Both the position numbers and the translations under genes were made by a program. A stretch of 7,228 bases of DNA from Opitutaceae bacterium. GTDB taxonomy: Bacteria; Verrucomicrobiota; Verrucomicrobiia; Opitutales; Opitutaceae. Each line of letters starts with the position of its first letter. Position 1 is the stretch's first letter. Below, piece after piece: positions 1-6,638 of the stretch. The notes beneath the pieces were generated by a model. It searched no databases, was not told where the DNA came from, and worked only from the letters and a program-made list of their open reading frames with translations. The stretch is taken from the NCBI GenBank assembly GCA_029979145.1, contig JAPOIC010000100.1, positions 1-7,228 of the forward strand, written 5' to 3'.

Positions 1-356
1 GAGCCGGTCGTCGTCAGCGACGGGACAAACGGCCCGAGGCCGAATATTTGCTTCAGTTCGCCCTGCACGCCGAAATTGATCTCGTGGTTGCGGTTAAACT
101 CGGGGCGATGCAGGACGTCGGCGCCGAATTCCGCCGTGCCGGTGAGGCTGGAGGTTAGCTGGCGACGAAAGTCGGTGGTGACTCCGACCTGGTAGGTTAT
201 GGCGTCGGCCCAATCGATCGCGGCGGAGGAACGACTGATGTTTTCGGTCCAACTGGCCGAGGTGGTCAGCCGAAGGTTTGACAGGTTGCCATAAGCCGGG
301 GCAGCGGCCAAGAGGCCGCATAGGGCGACGGCAAGGGTGGTTTAGTGGCGCAACAT
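1..356 (-). pseudogene. Probable outer-membrane beta-barrel protein, 5' part, with in-frame stop at codon 5
   Basis: Reading the minus strand from the ATG at 356-354 gives MLRH, then TAA (344-342), then an open frame to the window edge. After the stop the frame reads TTLAVALCGLLAAAPAYG, a textbook signal-peptide core with an A-x-G-like cleavage end. About 95 residues follow with alternating polar and hydrophobic residues rich in Thr, Ser, Phe and Asn (for example VTTDFRRQLTSSLTGTAEFG), as in outer-membrane beta-strands. The TAA therefore interrupts what looks like one continuous exported protein. No ATG or GTG lies between the stop and the mature part; only a TTG at codon 16 could restart, and it would lose half the signal peptide. 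The gene continues beyond position 1, so length and family are unknown. It could be a recent pseudogene, a sequencing error (CAA or AAA read as TAA), or a suppressed stop. The barrel assignment is inference from composition; the stop is seen directly. Confidence 0.6.
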
Positions 357-417
357 GGGTGGTGGGAGGTTCAGCGTGTGGATCTGCTTTTCGCGCCGCA
401 ACCCCCGACTGCCTCGG

Positions 418-439
418 AAAAATGCCCCGCAAAGGCAGG
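418..439 (-). terminator. Weak candidate intrinsic terminator downstream of tesA
   Basis: On the minus strand the arms CCTGC and GCGGG can pair (four Watson-Crick pairs and one G-U) around a CTTT loop, followed three bases later by a run of five T. It lies about 85 nt after the tesA stop and before the next minus-strand gene. The stem is only 5 bp, so the call is tentative. The rest of the 357-523 interval shows no convincing promoter or RNA element. Confidence 0.3.
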
Positions 440-523
440 CTCACCCAGACTTATGCAACCTTTGGCGGCAGCCGGCGGATGCCCGCGATTCGGAATTGAT
501 TAACATACCCTCCCAGTGGCTCG

Positions 524-1135
524 TCAGAGCAGGGGCTCCAGGACGGCCCACACCGTTTCCGCCAGAATCCTCTGTCCGGCGGCCGTGGGGTGAATCATGT
601 CGGGCTGGTTCAGGGCGGGGTTGCCGCCCACGCCCTCGAGCAGGAAGGGCAGCAGCGTGGCGTCCTTGGCGGCGGCTACGGCGGGAAAAATCTGGCGATA
701 GCGCTCTTGGTATTCGGGACCGACATTGTCGGGCATTTGCATGCCGGCGACGATGACCCGGACCTGGGGATAGCGATCGCGAACGCGGTCGATGATGCCT
801 TCCAAATTGGCTTGGGTGACCTCCGGGTCGATGCCCCGCAGGCCGTCGTTGCCACCGAGGGCCAGCACGAGGACGTCGATGTGGGTGCGCATCAGCCAGC
901 CGACCCGGCGCAGTCCGCCCGCGGTGGTGTCCCCGCTGATCCCGGCGTTGATGACCCGCCACGGTCGGTCGGCGGCGTCGATTTTTCCCTGCAACAACGC
1001 CGGGTAGGCCTCCGCGCCCGGGTTGCCGAGGCCGTAGCCCGCGGTGAGGCTGTCGCCAAGACAGACGATGGTTTTGGTCTCGGCGGCGATACCTGATACC
1101 GCGAGCAGGCCGAGGCAGAGTAGCCAACGCATCAT
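524..1135 (-). CDS. tesA: TesA-type SGNH/GDSL esterase (arylesterase / lysophospholipase / thioesterase I), exported
   Basis: A 203-residue protein with a hydrophobic N-terminal signal peptide (about residues 1-18, cleavage probably after AA before Glu19). There is no lipobox around Cys7, so a soluble periplasmic enzyme is expected. SGNH blocks appear in order: block I GDSLTAGYGL with nucleophile Ser29, block II around NAGISGDTT (Gly65), block III GGND with Asn96, and block V DMIHP with Asp179 and His182. These supply the whole triad and oxyanion hole. Known TesA enzymes hydrolyse acyl-thioesters, lysophospholipids and aryl esters, and the length fits. The start at 1135 is the first of two adjacent ATG codons and keeps the basic n-region (MMRW); no clear Shine-Dalgarno is seen. 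It is divergent from ybbA, the arrangement found in E. coli. The exact substrate cannot be read from sequence. Confidence 0.95.
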   Translation of the reverse strand: MMRWLLCLGLLAVSGIAAETKTIVCLGDSLTAGYGLGNPGAEAYPALLQGKIDAADRPWRVINAGISGDTTAGGLRRVGWLMRTHIDVLVLALGGNDGLRGIDPEVTQANLEGIIDRVRDRYPQVRVIVAGMQMPDNVGPEYQERYRQIFPAVAAAKDATLLPFLLEGVGGNPALNQPDMIHPTAAGQRILAETVWAVLEPLL

Positions 1136-1203
1136 GCGCGGGGCAATTCGACCGGCCGAACTGGCATTCGGGCGGGATTCTGCTTTTCGTTGGTCATCTG
1201 CTC
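1136..1203. promoter_or_regulatory. Divergent promoter interval between tesA and ybbA
   Basis: This 68-nt gap separates two divergent genes, so it should hold start signals for both tesA (leftward) and the ybbA-led operon (rightward). I cannot assign convincing -35/-10 boxes. A near-perfect 14-nt palindrome at 1147-1160 (TTCGACCGGCCGAA, one mismatched pair) could be an operator, but it is GC-rich and may be chance. Confidence 0.45.
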
Positions 1204-1881
1204 ATGAATGACGACATCATGCTCAAAGTCCAGCGGCTCACCAAGACTTACCCCGGCGCCGCGGGCGACCTGACCGTCCTGCGGGAGGTCAGCTTCGATC
1301 TCCGCGCCGGTGCCAGCCTCGCGATTGTCGGACCGAGCGGCAGTGGCAAGACGACCCTGCTCGGCTTGTGCGCCGGGCTGGATGTGCCGAGCAGCGGTTC
1401 GGTCGCGATCGCCGGCGAGGCCCTGGAGGAGCGCGACGAGGATGGGCGCGCGGCCGTGCGCAACCGGCACGTGGGGTTTGTGTTTCAAAATTTCCAGCTC
1501 GTGCCGACGCTGACCGCGCTCGAAAACGTGCTCGTGCCGCTGGAGCTGCGGGGCGAGAGCGGACGCGAAGCCGAGGCCCAGGCGCTGCTCGCCCGGGTGG
1601 GGCTGGGTGAACGCGCGGTTCACTATCCCGTGCAACTCTCCGGTGGCGAACAGCAGCGCGTGGCGCTGGCGCGCGCGTTCATCAATTCGCCGAAGATTCT
1701 GTTTTGTGACGAGCCGACCGGCAATCTGGACGGCGAGACCGCGGCCGCGATGGCTGGGTTGATCTTCGGGCTCAATCGAGAACGCGGCACGACGCTGGTG
1801 CTCGTGACGCATGACCTGGAACTGGCGGCGCGCTGTGAGCGCATCCTGCGGCTGCGGGGCGGCGCGGTGGTCGAGGACTGA
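1204..1881 (+). CDS. ybbA: ABC transporter ATP-binding protein, YbbA type (MacB/LolD class)
   Basis: A complete 225-residue nucleotide-binding subunit. Walker A GPSGSGKT at residues 43-50, Q-loop FQNFQLVP with Gln95, signature LSGGEQQR at 145-152, Walker B ILFCDEP with Asp169 and Glu170, D-loop NLD at 174-176, and switch His203 in VTHD. The SGGEQQR signature and the GEAL/R-N-RHVGFVFQ segment are typical of the LolD/MacB/YbbA subfamily that works with FtsX-like permeases. It should sit on the cytoplasmic face as a dimer bound to the YbbP protein encoded 5 nt downstream. A second in-frame ATG at 1219 (residue 6, MLKVQRLTKTY) is an equally plausible start; neither has a strong Shine-Dalgarno. 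All catalytic residues are intact. The closely related LolD is excluded mainly by context: the divergent tesA and the single large YbbP-like permease. Confidence 0.95.
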   Translation: MNDDIMLKVQRLTKTYPGAAGDLTVLREVSFDLRAGASLAIVGPSGSGKTTLLGLCAGLDVPSSGSVAIAGEALEERDEDGRAAVRNRHVGFVFQNFQLVPTLTALENVLVPLELRGESGREAEAQALLARVGLGERAVHYPVQLSGGEQQRVALARAFINSPKILFCDEPTGNLDGETAAAMAGLIFGLNRERGTTLVLVTHDLELAARCERILRLRGGAVVED

Positions 1882-1886
1882 GCCTG

Positions 1887-4415
1887 ATGCGCTTTCTCCT
1901 TACCATGGCCTGGCGGGATTCCCGCGCGTCGCGTCGCCGGTTGGTGCTTTATTCGCTGTGCATCGTGCTCGGCGTGGCGGCGCTCGTGGCGGTGGGGTCG
2001 TTCAGCGACAACCTGCAGCGGGCCGTATCGGATCAAACCAAAGGACTCTTGGGCGCCGACCTCGTGGTGGTGTCGCGCCAGCCTTTTGCGGACGACGTCA
2101 ATGCTGCGCTGGCGGCGCTTGGCGGCGAACGGGCCGATGAGGTGGGGTTTTCTTCGATGATGGTTTTCCCCGGCGAGACGGATCGCACCCGGCTCGTGCA
2201 AGTGCGCGCGGTCGAGGGGCATTTCCCGTTCTACGGCGAATTCCTGACTGAACCGGTCGATGCCGCCGCGCAATTGGCGGCCGGGGGCGAAGTCGTGATT
2301 TTGGAGGATACCCTGTTGGCGCAGTTTGGTTTGAAGGTGGGCGATCAGGTCCGGTTGGGCCGCAGCTCGCTGACCGTGTTCGGCGCAGTGAAGAACATCC
2401 CCGGCGAATCGTTCGCCATCACGCAGCTGGCGCCGCGGGCGTATATCCCGCTGGCACTGTTGCCAGAGACGGGGCTGGCGGGGAAGGGCAGCTTGTTGCG
2501 TTTCAAAGCGGCCATGAAACTCCCGGCCAAGGCGGATCCCGATGCGATCGCGGCCGACCTGCGCGAGAAATTTTCCACCCAGCGACTAAGCTTCGACACG
2601 GTGGAGCGCCGCAAGGAGCGGCTGGGGCGCACAATCGAAAACGTGCAGGCTTTTCTGAGTCTCGTGGGCTTCGTGGCGCTGTTCCTCGGGGCGATCGGGG
2701 TGGCGAGCGCGATCAATGTTTACGTGAAACAGAAACTCGCGACCGTCGCGGTGCTGCGCTGCCTTGGCGCGTCGGCCCGGCAGGGGTTTGGGGTTTATCT
2801 GATCCAAGGAGCGGTGCTTGGGCTTATCGGCGCCGCGCTGGGCGGGTTGGTGGGGCTGGGTATTCAACTGCTGCTCCCGGCCGCGCTGGCGGGACTGCTT
2901 CCGATGCCGGTGGACTCTCACCTATCGTGGGCCGCGCTGCTGCGCGGAATGGGATCGGGTTGGGTCATCTGCGTGTTGTTTACCTTGCTGCCGTTGCTGG
3001 CCGTGCGGCGGGTGTCGCCGCTGGCGGCATTGCGGTCAATGGCGGCGGAGAAGAACGTTGGCTTGGATCCGTGGCGGGTAGCGCTGTGGCTGGTGATTGG
3101 CGCGTCGGTCGTCGGCTTTGCCGTGGGGCAGACGCACAGCTGGCGGCTGGGATTGGGATTTGCCGGAGCGTTGGGCGTGGGGTTTGCGCTTCTGGGGTTG
3201 CTCGCGCGCTTTCTCGCCTATGCCGCGCGCCGCTGGGCGCCGCGTCAGCTGCCCTACGTGGTGCGCCAAGGCATTGCCAACCTGCACCGACCGAACAACC
3301 GCACAGTGCTGCTCCTGCTCGCGCTGGGCTTGGGCACGTTTCTCATCCTTACGCTGCAGCTCACGCGCGGCACCTTGCTCGCGCAGATCGAGGGCATGGG
3401 CGGAGGCGGCCGGGCGAACCTGATGTTCTTCGACATCCAGGACGATCAAATCGACCCGTTGCTGGAACTCTTGCAGGCCGAGGGCATGCCGGCCCGAGCC
3501 CAAGCGCCGATCGTGACGATGAAGATTCGTGCACTCAACGGCCGCTTGGCGGAGGACATCCTGGCGGACGAATCGGTGCGCATCTCCGGCTGGACGCTGC
3601 GCCGCGAATATCGCTCCACCTACCGCGACACCCTTACGCCAACGGAGGAATTGGTCGCCGGCGAATTCACCGGACGCGTGCCGGAAGGCACCGAGGTCGT
3701 GCCGATTTCCGTTGAGGCCGATCTCGTCAAGGACCTCGGCGCCAAGCTGGGCGACGAGATCGAGTTCGACGTGCAAGGGGTGCCGATCCGCACGCGCATC
3801 ACGAGCCTGCGCAAGGTGGAGTGGCGCCGGATCGAACCAAACTTCTTCGTAGTGTTTCCCGCGGGCGTGCTGGAGGAGGCGCCAAAGTTTCATGTAGTCG
3901 CGACCTGGGCGGATGATGCCGGGGCCTCGGCGCGCCTGCAGCAGGCGGTGGTGCGGAGTTTCCCCAATGTGTCCGCGATCGATCTTTCGCTGCTGCTCGA
4001 AACTTTTGACGGGATTTTCTCCAAGGTCGCCTTTGTGATTCGTTTCATGGCGCTCTTCACGGTGGCGACCGGGCTCGTGGTGCTGGCCGGGGCGGTCGCG
4101 GCCGGGCGCTACCAGCGCATCCGCGAAGTGGTTTTGCTGCGCACGCTCGGAGCCACGCGCCGCCAGCTCGCACGGATGCAATTGGTGGAATATGCGATTC
4201 TTGGCGTGCTCGGCGGAGCGGCCGGCGCCCTGCTGGCGGTCGGAGCCAACGCCCTGCTGGCGCATTTTGTGTTCAAAGTGGCGCCGCAGCTCCCGTGGAC
4301 CGCGGTGGCGGCAACTTTGGTGATCGTGCCGGGGATCACGGTGCTCGCAGGCTTGCTTTCGGGCCGGGGCGTGACGGACCATCCTCCGCTTCAAGTCCTG
4401 CGCCAGGAAACATGA
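1887..4415 (+). CDS. ybbP: FtsX-like ABC transporter permease, YbbP type
   Basis: An 842-residue membrane protein built from two FtsX/MacB-like modules. About ten membrane helices can be seen: near 19-39, 256-278, 303-330, 353-373, 395-413, 421-445, 472-492, 717-740, 769-796 and 806-828. Two large extracytoplasmic domains lie between helices 1 and 2 (about 40-250) and between helices 7 and 8 (about 493-715). Each half carries the FtsX coupling-helix style motif: AVLRCLGAS near 288-296 and VLLRTLGAT in the C-terminal half. This duplicated 10-helix plan matches YbbP rather than 4-helix MacB or LolC/E. A GAGGA at 1873-1877 gives a 9-nt spacing to the ATG and supports the start. In E. coli YbbA-YbbP is linked with TesA, and the family is viewed as mechanotransmission-type transporters acting on hydrophobic envelope molecules; substrate specificity here is inference. 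The stop overlaps the next start by 4 nt (ATGA). Confidence 0.93.
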   Translation: MRFLLTMAWRDSRASRRRLVLYSLCIVLGVAALVAVGSFSDNLQRAVSDQTKGLLGADLVVVSRQPFADDVNAALAALGGERADEVGFSSMMVFPGETDRTRLVQVRAVEGHFPFYGEFLTEPVDAAAQLAAGGEVVILEDTLLAQFGLKVGDQVRLGRSSLTVFGAVKNIPGESFAITQLAPRAYIPLALLPETGLAGKGSLLRFKAAMKLPAKADPDAIAADLREKFSTQRLSFDTVERRKERLGRTIENVQAFLSLVGFVALFLGAIGVASAINVYVKQKLATVAVLRCLGASARQGFGVYLIQGAVLGLIGAALGGLVGLGIQLLLPAALAGLLPMPVDSHLSWAALLRGMGSGWVICVLFTLLPLLAVRRVSPLAALRSMAAEKNVGLDPWRVALWLVIGASVVGFAVGQTHSWRLGLGFAGALGVGFALLGLLARFLAYAARRWAPRQLPYVVRQGIANLHRPNNRTVLLLLALGLGTFLILTLQLTRGTLLAQIEGMGGGGRANLMFFDIQDDQIDPLLELLQAEGMPARAQAPIVTMKIRALNGRLAEDILADESVRISGWTLRREYRSTYRDTLTPTEELVAGEFTGRVPEGTEVVPISVEADLVKDLGAKLGDEIEFDVQGVPIRTRITSLRKVEWRRIEPNFFVVFPAGVLEEAPKFHVVATWADDAGASARLQQAVVRSFPNVSAIDLSLLLETFDGIFSKVAFVIRFMALFTVATGLVVLAGAVAAGRYQRIREVVLLRTLGATRRQLARMQLVEYAILGVLGGAAGALLAVGANALLAHFVFKVAPQLPWTAVAATLVIVPGITVLAGLLSGRGVTDHPPLQVLRQET

Positions 4416-4891
4416 AGCCCAACGTCGTCACCTTTCACTACACGCTCCGCGATCCCGCCGGCCGCGTGCTCGACACGAGTGCGGGGGGCGAGCCCATCAC
4501 TTACCTGGAAGGCGCGGGCCAGATCATCGATGGCTTGGACGAGCAACTGCGCGGCGAACCCGCCGGCACGCGGCGCATGGTGCAGGTGCCCGCCGCCAAG
4601 GCCTACGGCGAACATGACGCCGGTCAAATTCAACGGCTACCGCGGGCCCAGATCCCGGTGGAAGGCGAGTTGAACGTGGGTGACCGTTTTCAGACCGACA
4701 CTGACCGTTATGCGCCGATCGTGACCGTGGTCGCGTTGGACGCCGAAACCATCACGCTGGACGCCAATCATCCGCTGGCCGGAGTCGACCTGACGTTTGA
4801 AGTCGACGTGGTGGCCGTGCGCGCCGCGACGGCGGCGGAGGTTGAGCACGGGCATGCGCATGGCGCGGACGGCGCCTCGGCCTGCGAATGA
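4412..4891 (+). CDS. slyD: FKBP-type peptidyl-prolyl cis-trans isomerase, SlyD-like
   Basis: A 159-residue protein resembling SlyD along its length: an N-terminal FKBP half (VTFHYTLRD, then YLEGAGQIIDGLDEQL around 31-46 and the KAYGEHD turn at 63-69), an inserted insert-in-flap chaperone domain (about 70-118), then NHPLAGVDLTFEVDVVAVR (119-137) closing the FKBP fold. Family members catalyse proline isomerisation and chaperone folding in the cytoplasm; no signal peptide is present. The tail has only a short His-rich piece (HGHAHG, 146-151) and a single Cys158, much shorter than the long His/Cys metal-binding tail of E. coli SlyD, so nickel handling may be reduced. The start ATG at 4412 overlaps the ybbP stop (ATGA). 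An AGGA at 4405-4408 lies only 3 nt from the start, so coupled re-initiation is likely. A longer upstream reading exists in this frame but runs inside ybbP and lacks homology-like content. Confidence 0.93.
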   Translation: MKPNVVTFHYTLRDPAGRVLDTSAGGEPITYLEGAGQIIDGLDEQLRGEPAGTRRMVQVPAAKAYGEHDAGQIQRLPRAQIPVEGELNVGDRFQTDTDRYAPIVTVVALDAETITLDANHPLAGVDLTFEVDVVAVRAATAAEVEHGHAHGADGASACE

Positions 4892-4904
4892 TCTTCTTTT
4901 TCCC

Positions 4905-5642
4905 ATGAAAATTCTCGGCATCGACATCGGCGGCTCGGCCGTCAAAGGCGCACCGGTTGACACCAAGACCGGCCGGCTCCTCGCGGAACGGCATCGCATC
5001 GCCACGGACAAGAAACTCTCGCCGAAGGAAATGGCGGCGACGCTCAAGCAGCTCGCGGATCATTTCAAATGGCGCGGCCCGATCGGCGTCGGTTTCCCGG
5101 GCGTGATCCACGGCCCGGTGATCGCGACCTCCGCCAACCTGCACAAATGCTTCTGCGGCTGCGATGCGGTGAAATTATTTTCGGCCGCGACTGGCTGCCG
5201 CGTGGCCTTGGTGAATGACGCGGATGCCGCGGGGTTGGCGGAGGCGCGTTTTGGCGCGGGGCGCGGCGTGACCGGCACCGTGCTGCTGTTGACCCTGGGC
5301 ACGGGCGTGGGCTCTGCGTTGTTCTGCGGCGGCCGGCTCTACCAAAACAGCGAGATGGGCCACCTACCGATCCGCGGGAAGTCGGCGGAGCGTTTCGTCT
5401 CCTCGGCGGCGAAGGTGCGGCGCGGCCTCAGCTATAAGGAGTGGGGCAAGGAGCTGCGCGACTATGTGCACACCTTGGAAAACATCCTGTGGCCGGAGCT
5501 GATCATCATCGGTGGCGGCGTGAGCAAGGATCACCGAAAATTTTTCAAGCACATCAAGCCGCGCGCGAAGCTCGTGCCGGCGGAGTTTTTCAACGAGGCG
5601 GGAATCGTCGGCGCCGCCCTGTGGGCGGCCGAGCGCAGGTAA
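4905..5642 (+). CDS. ppgK: Polyphosphate glucokinase (ROK family)
   Basis: A 245-residue ROK-fold sugar kinase. Seen motifs: phosphate loop DIGGSAVKG (7-15), sugar-binding GVGFPGVI (61-68), NDADAAGLAE (104-113) with the likely catalytic base Asp105, the second phosphate loop LTLGTGVGSALF (129-140), glucose-binding EMGH with Glu150 and His153, and IIIGGGVSKDH (200-210). The segment after EMGH (AERFVSSAAKVRRGLSYKEW) and the LWPELIIIGGGVSK stretch match the PpgK branch, and the zinc CxCGxxGC motif of many other ROK proteins is absent at its usual place. PpgK enzymes phosphorylate glucose to glucose-6-phosphate in the cytoplasm with inorganic polyphosphate, sometimes also ATP; donor preference is not readable here. 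Unusually, residues 82-86 read CFCGC, where I recall W-I-G-T in better-known members. The start at 4905 gives the conserved MKILGIDIGG N-terminus. It follows the SlyD gene by 13 nt; the gap is pyrimidine-rich and has no Shine-Dalgarno. Confidence 0.92.
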   Translation: MKILGIDIGGSAVKGAPVDTKTGRLLAERHRIATDKKLSPKEMAATLKQLADHFKWRGPIGVGFPGVIHGPVIATSANLHKCFCGCDAVKLFSAATGCRVALVNDADAAGLAEARFGAGRGVTGTVLLLTLGTGVGSALFCGGRLYQNSEMGHLPIRGKSAERFVSSAAKVRRGLSYKEWGKELRDYVHTLENILWPELIIIGGGVSKDHRKFFKHIKPRAKLVPAEFFNEAGIVGAALWAAERR

Positions 5643-5660
5643 CCTGCCGGCCCGGACGCA

Positions 5661-6638
5661 ATGGCGGCCAGCGTCTTGATCGTGGGGCAGGGGCTGGCCG
5701 GAACGGTCCTGGGCTGGGCATTGGACCGCGCTGGCATCGACTGGCGCATGGTGGACGCCGGCCACGCGCACGCGGCCTCACGCGTAGCGGCGGGGATCAT
5801 CAACCCCGTGACGGGGCTGCGCTGGGTAAAGACCTGGAGGATCGACGAACTCTGGCCGGAAACCCGGGCCGCTTACCAGGCGATGGCGGCGGATTTCGGG
5901 GTGCCGCTCTGGCGCGACTTGAGAATTCGTCGTTATTGGCGCACGGAAAAAGAACGCCGGACGTCGCAGGCGAAATTGGAACGCGGCGCGCTGACCCCTT
6001 GGGTGACGGCGGTGGCTGATGACCATGCCGTGCTGGCGCCGGCCGGCCGCGTGGATGTGCCAACTTTGCTGGCGGCGGCGCGGACGCGGTGGCTCGCGGA
6101 AGGGCGGCTAACCGAGGCAAAGTTCGACTGGGCGTTGGGGTCGGAACGGGAGGGGTGGGTGATTGATTGCACGGGTGCAGCCGCTCGAAACGGTCCGTTT
6201 GCGGCGCTGGGCTTTGCCGTGTCCAAGGGCGAAGTCTTGCGCGCGCCGTTGCCAGGGCTCGATGGGTCTGAAGTCCGGCACCGCGGGCACTGGGTGGTGC
6301 CGGATGAAATCGGCGGCGCTTGGATCGGGGCGACGCATGAACCTGGCGTGGACGACCTGCAGCCCACTGATGAAGCGAGGACGACGTTGTTGCGGAGCGC
6401 GGAGCGGTTGACCGGTTTCGTGGCCGAGCCGTCCGCACATTTGGTGGGGTTGCGACTGGCGGCGCGCGACATGCGGCCGGTCGCCGGCGTGCATCCGCAC
6501 CAGGCGCGTCTTGGGATATTTTCCGCATTGGGCAGCAAGGGCGTGCTCTACGCGCCGTGGCTCGCCCGGCAGTGGTCGGAGCACTTGGCCAAGGGCACCG
6601 GCTTTGATCCGGCGGTGGCGGTGCGCGGCGCCAAGTGA
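5661..6638 (+). CDS. FAD-dependent oxidoreductase, DAO (D-amino-acid oxidase-like) fold
   Basis: A 325-residue flavoprotein. The N-terminus has a Rossmann dinucleotide motif VLIVGQGLAG (5-14), with Asp32 at the end of the second strand to hold the adenosine ribose. It is followed by SRVAAGIINPVTG (40-52) and RWVKTWRIDEL, a signature I associate with a DAO subgroup common in Bacteroidota and Verrucomicrobiota and distantly like the MnmC C-terminal oxidase domain. The C-terminal part has RLAARDMRP (265-273) followed by LGIFSALGSKGVLYAP (284-299), the usual second FAD-contacting segment. No membrane helix or signal peptide is seen, so it is probably cytoplasmic. The substrate is unknown; amine or imino-acid oxidation is a family-level guess. 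The gene starts 18 nt after ppgK with no obvious Shine-Dalgarno, and its stop overlaps the next gene's GTG (GTGA). It is slightly shorter than typical DAO enzymes, but both FAD-binding ends are intact. Confidence 0.85.
   Translation: MAASVLIVGQGLAGTVLGWALDRAGIDWRMVDAGHAHAASRVAAGIINPVTGLRWVKTWRIDELWPETRAAYQAMAADFGVPLWRDLRIRRYWRTEKERRTSQAKLERGALTPWVTAVADDHAVLAPAGRVDVPTLLAAARTRWLAEGRLTEAKFDWALGSEREGWVIDCTGAAARNGPFAALGFAVSKGEVLRAPLPGLDGSEVRHRGHWVVPDEIGGAWIGATHEPGVDDLQPTDEARTTLLRSAERLTGFVAEPSAHLVGLRLAARDMRPVAGVHPHQARLGIFSALGSKGVLYAPWLARQWSEHLAKGTGFDPAVAVRGAK

Noticed and set aside
94..444. 116-residue minus-strand open frame starting at 444
   Set aside because: It overlaps the barrel-like gene in another frame, and its product is basic, Pro/His-rich and motif-free. 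The frame with the signal peptide is far more protein-like despite its stop codon.
441..1127. 228-residue minus-strand open frame overlapping tesA
   Set aside because: It is an out-of-frame shadow of tesA; the tesA frame carries all SGNH motifs, whereas this one is Arg/Pro-rich without motifs.
3036..4394. 452-residue open frame on the minus strand inside ybbP
   Set aside because: It is antisense to the clear ybbP gene, its product is dominated by Arg, His, Gln and Pro with no motif, and long antisense frames are expected in GC-rich coding DNA.
4295..4411. Upstream extension of the SlyD-like reading frame into ybbP
   Set aside because: The extra 39 residues are Gly/Arg-rich and overlap the ybbP C-terminus; the ATG at 4412 gives the normal FKBP N-terminus and a standard ATGA junction.
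5800..6528. 242-residue minus-strand open frame under the FAD oxidoreductase gene
   Set aside because: It is antisense to a gene with both FAD-binding segments intact, and its Pro/Arg/Ser-rich composition is typical of a shadow frame.
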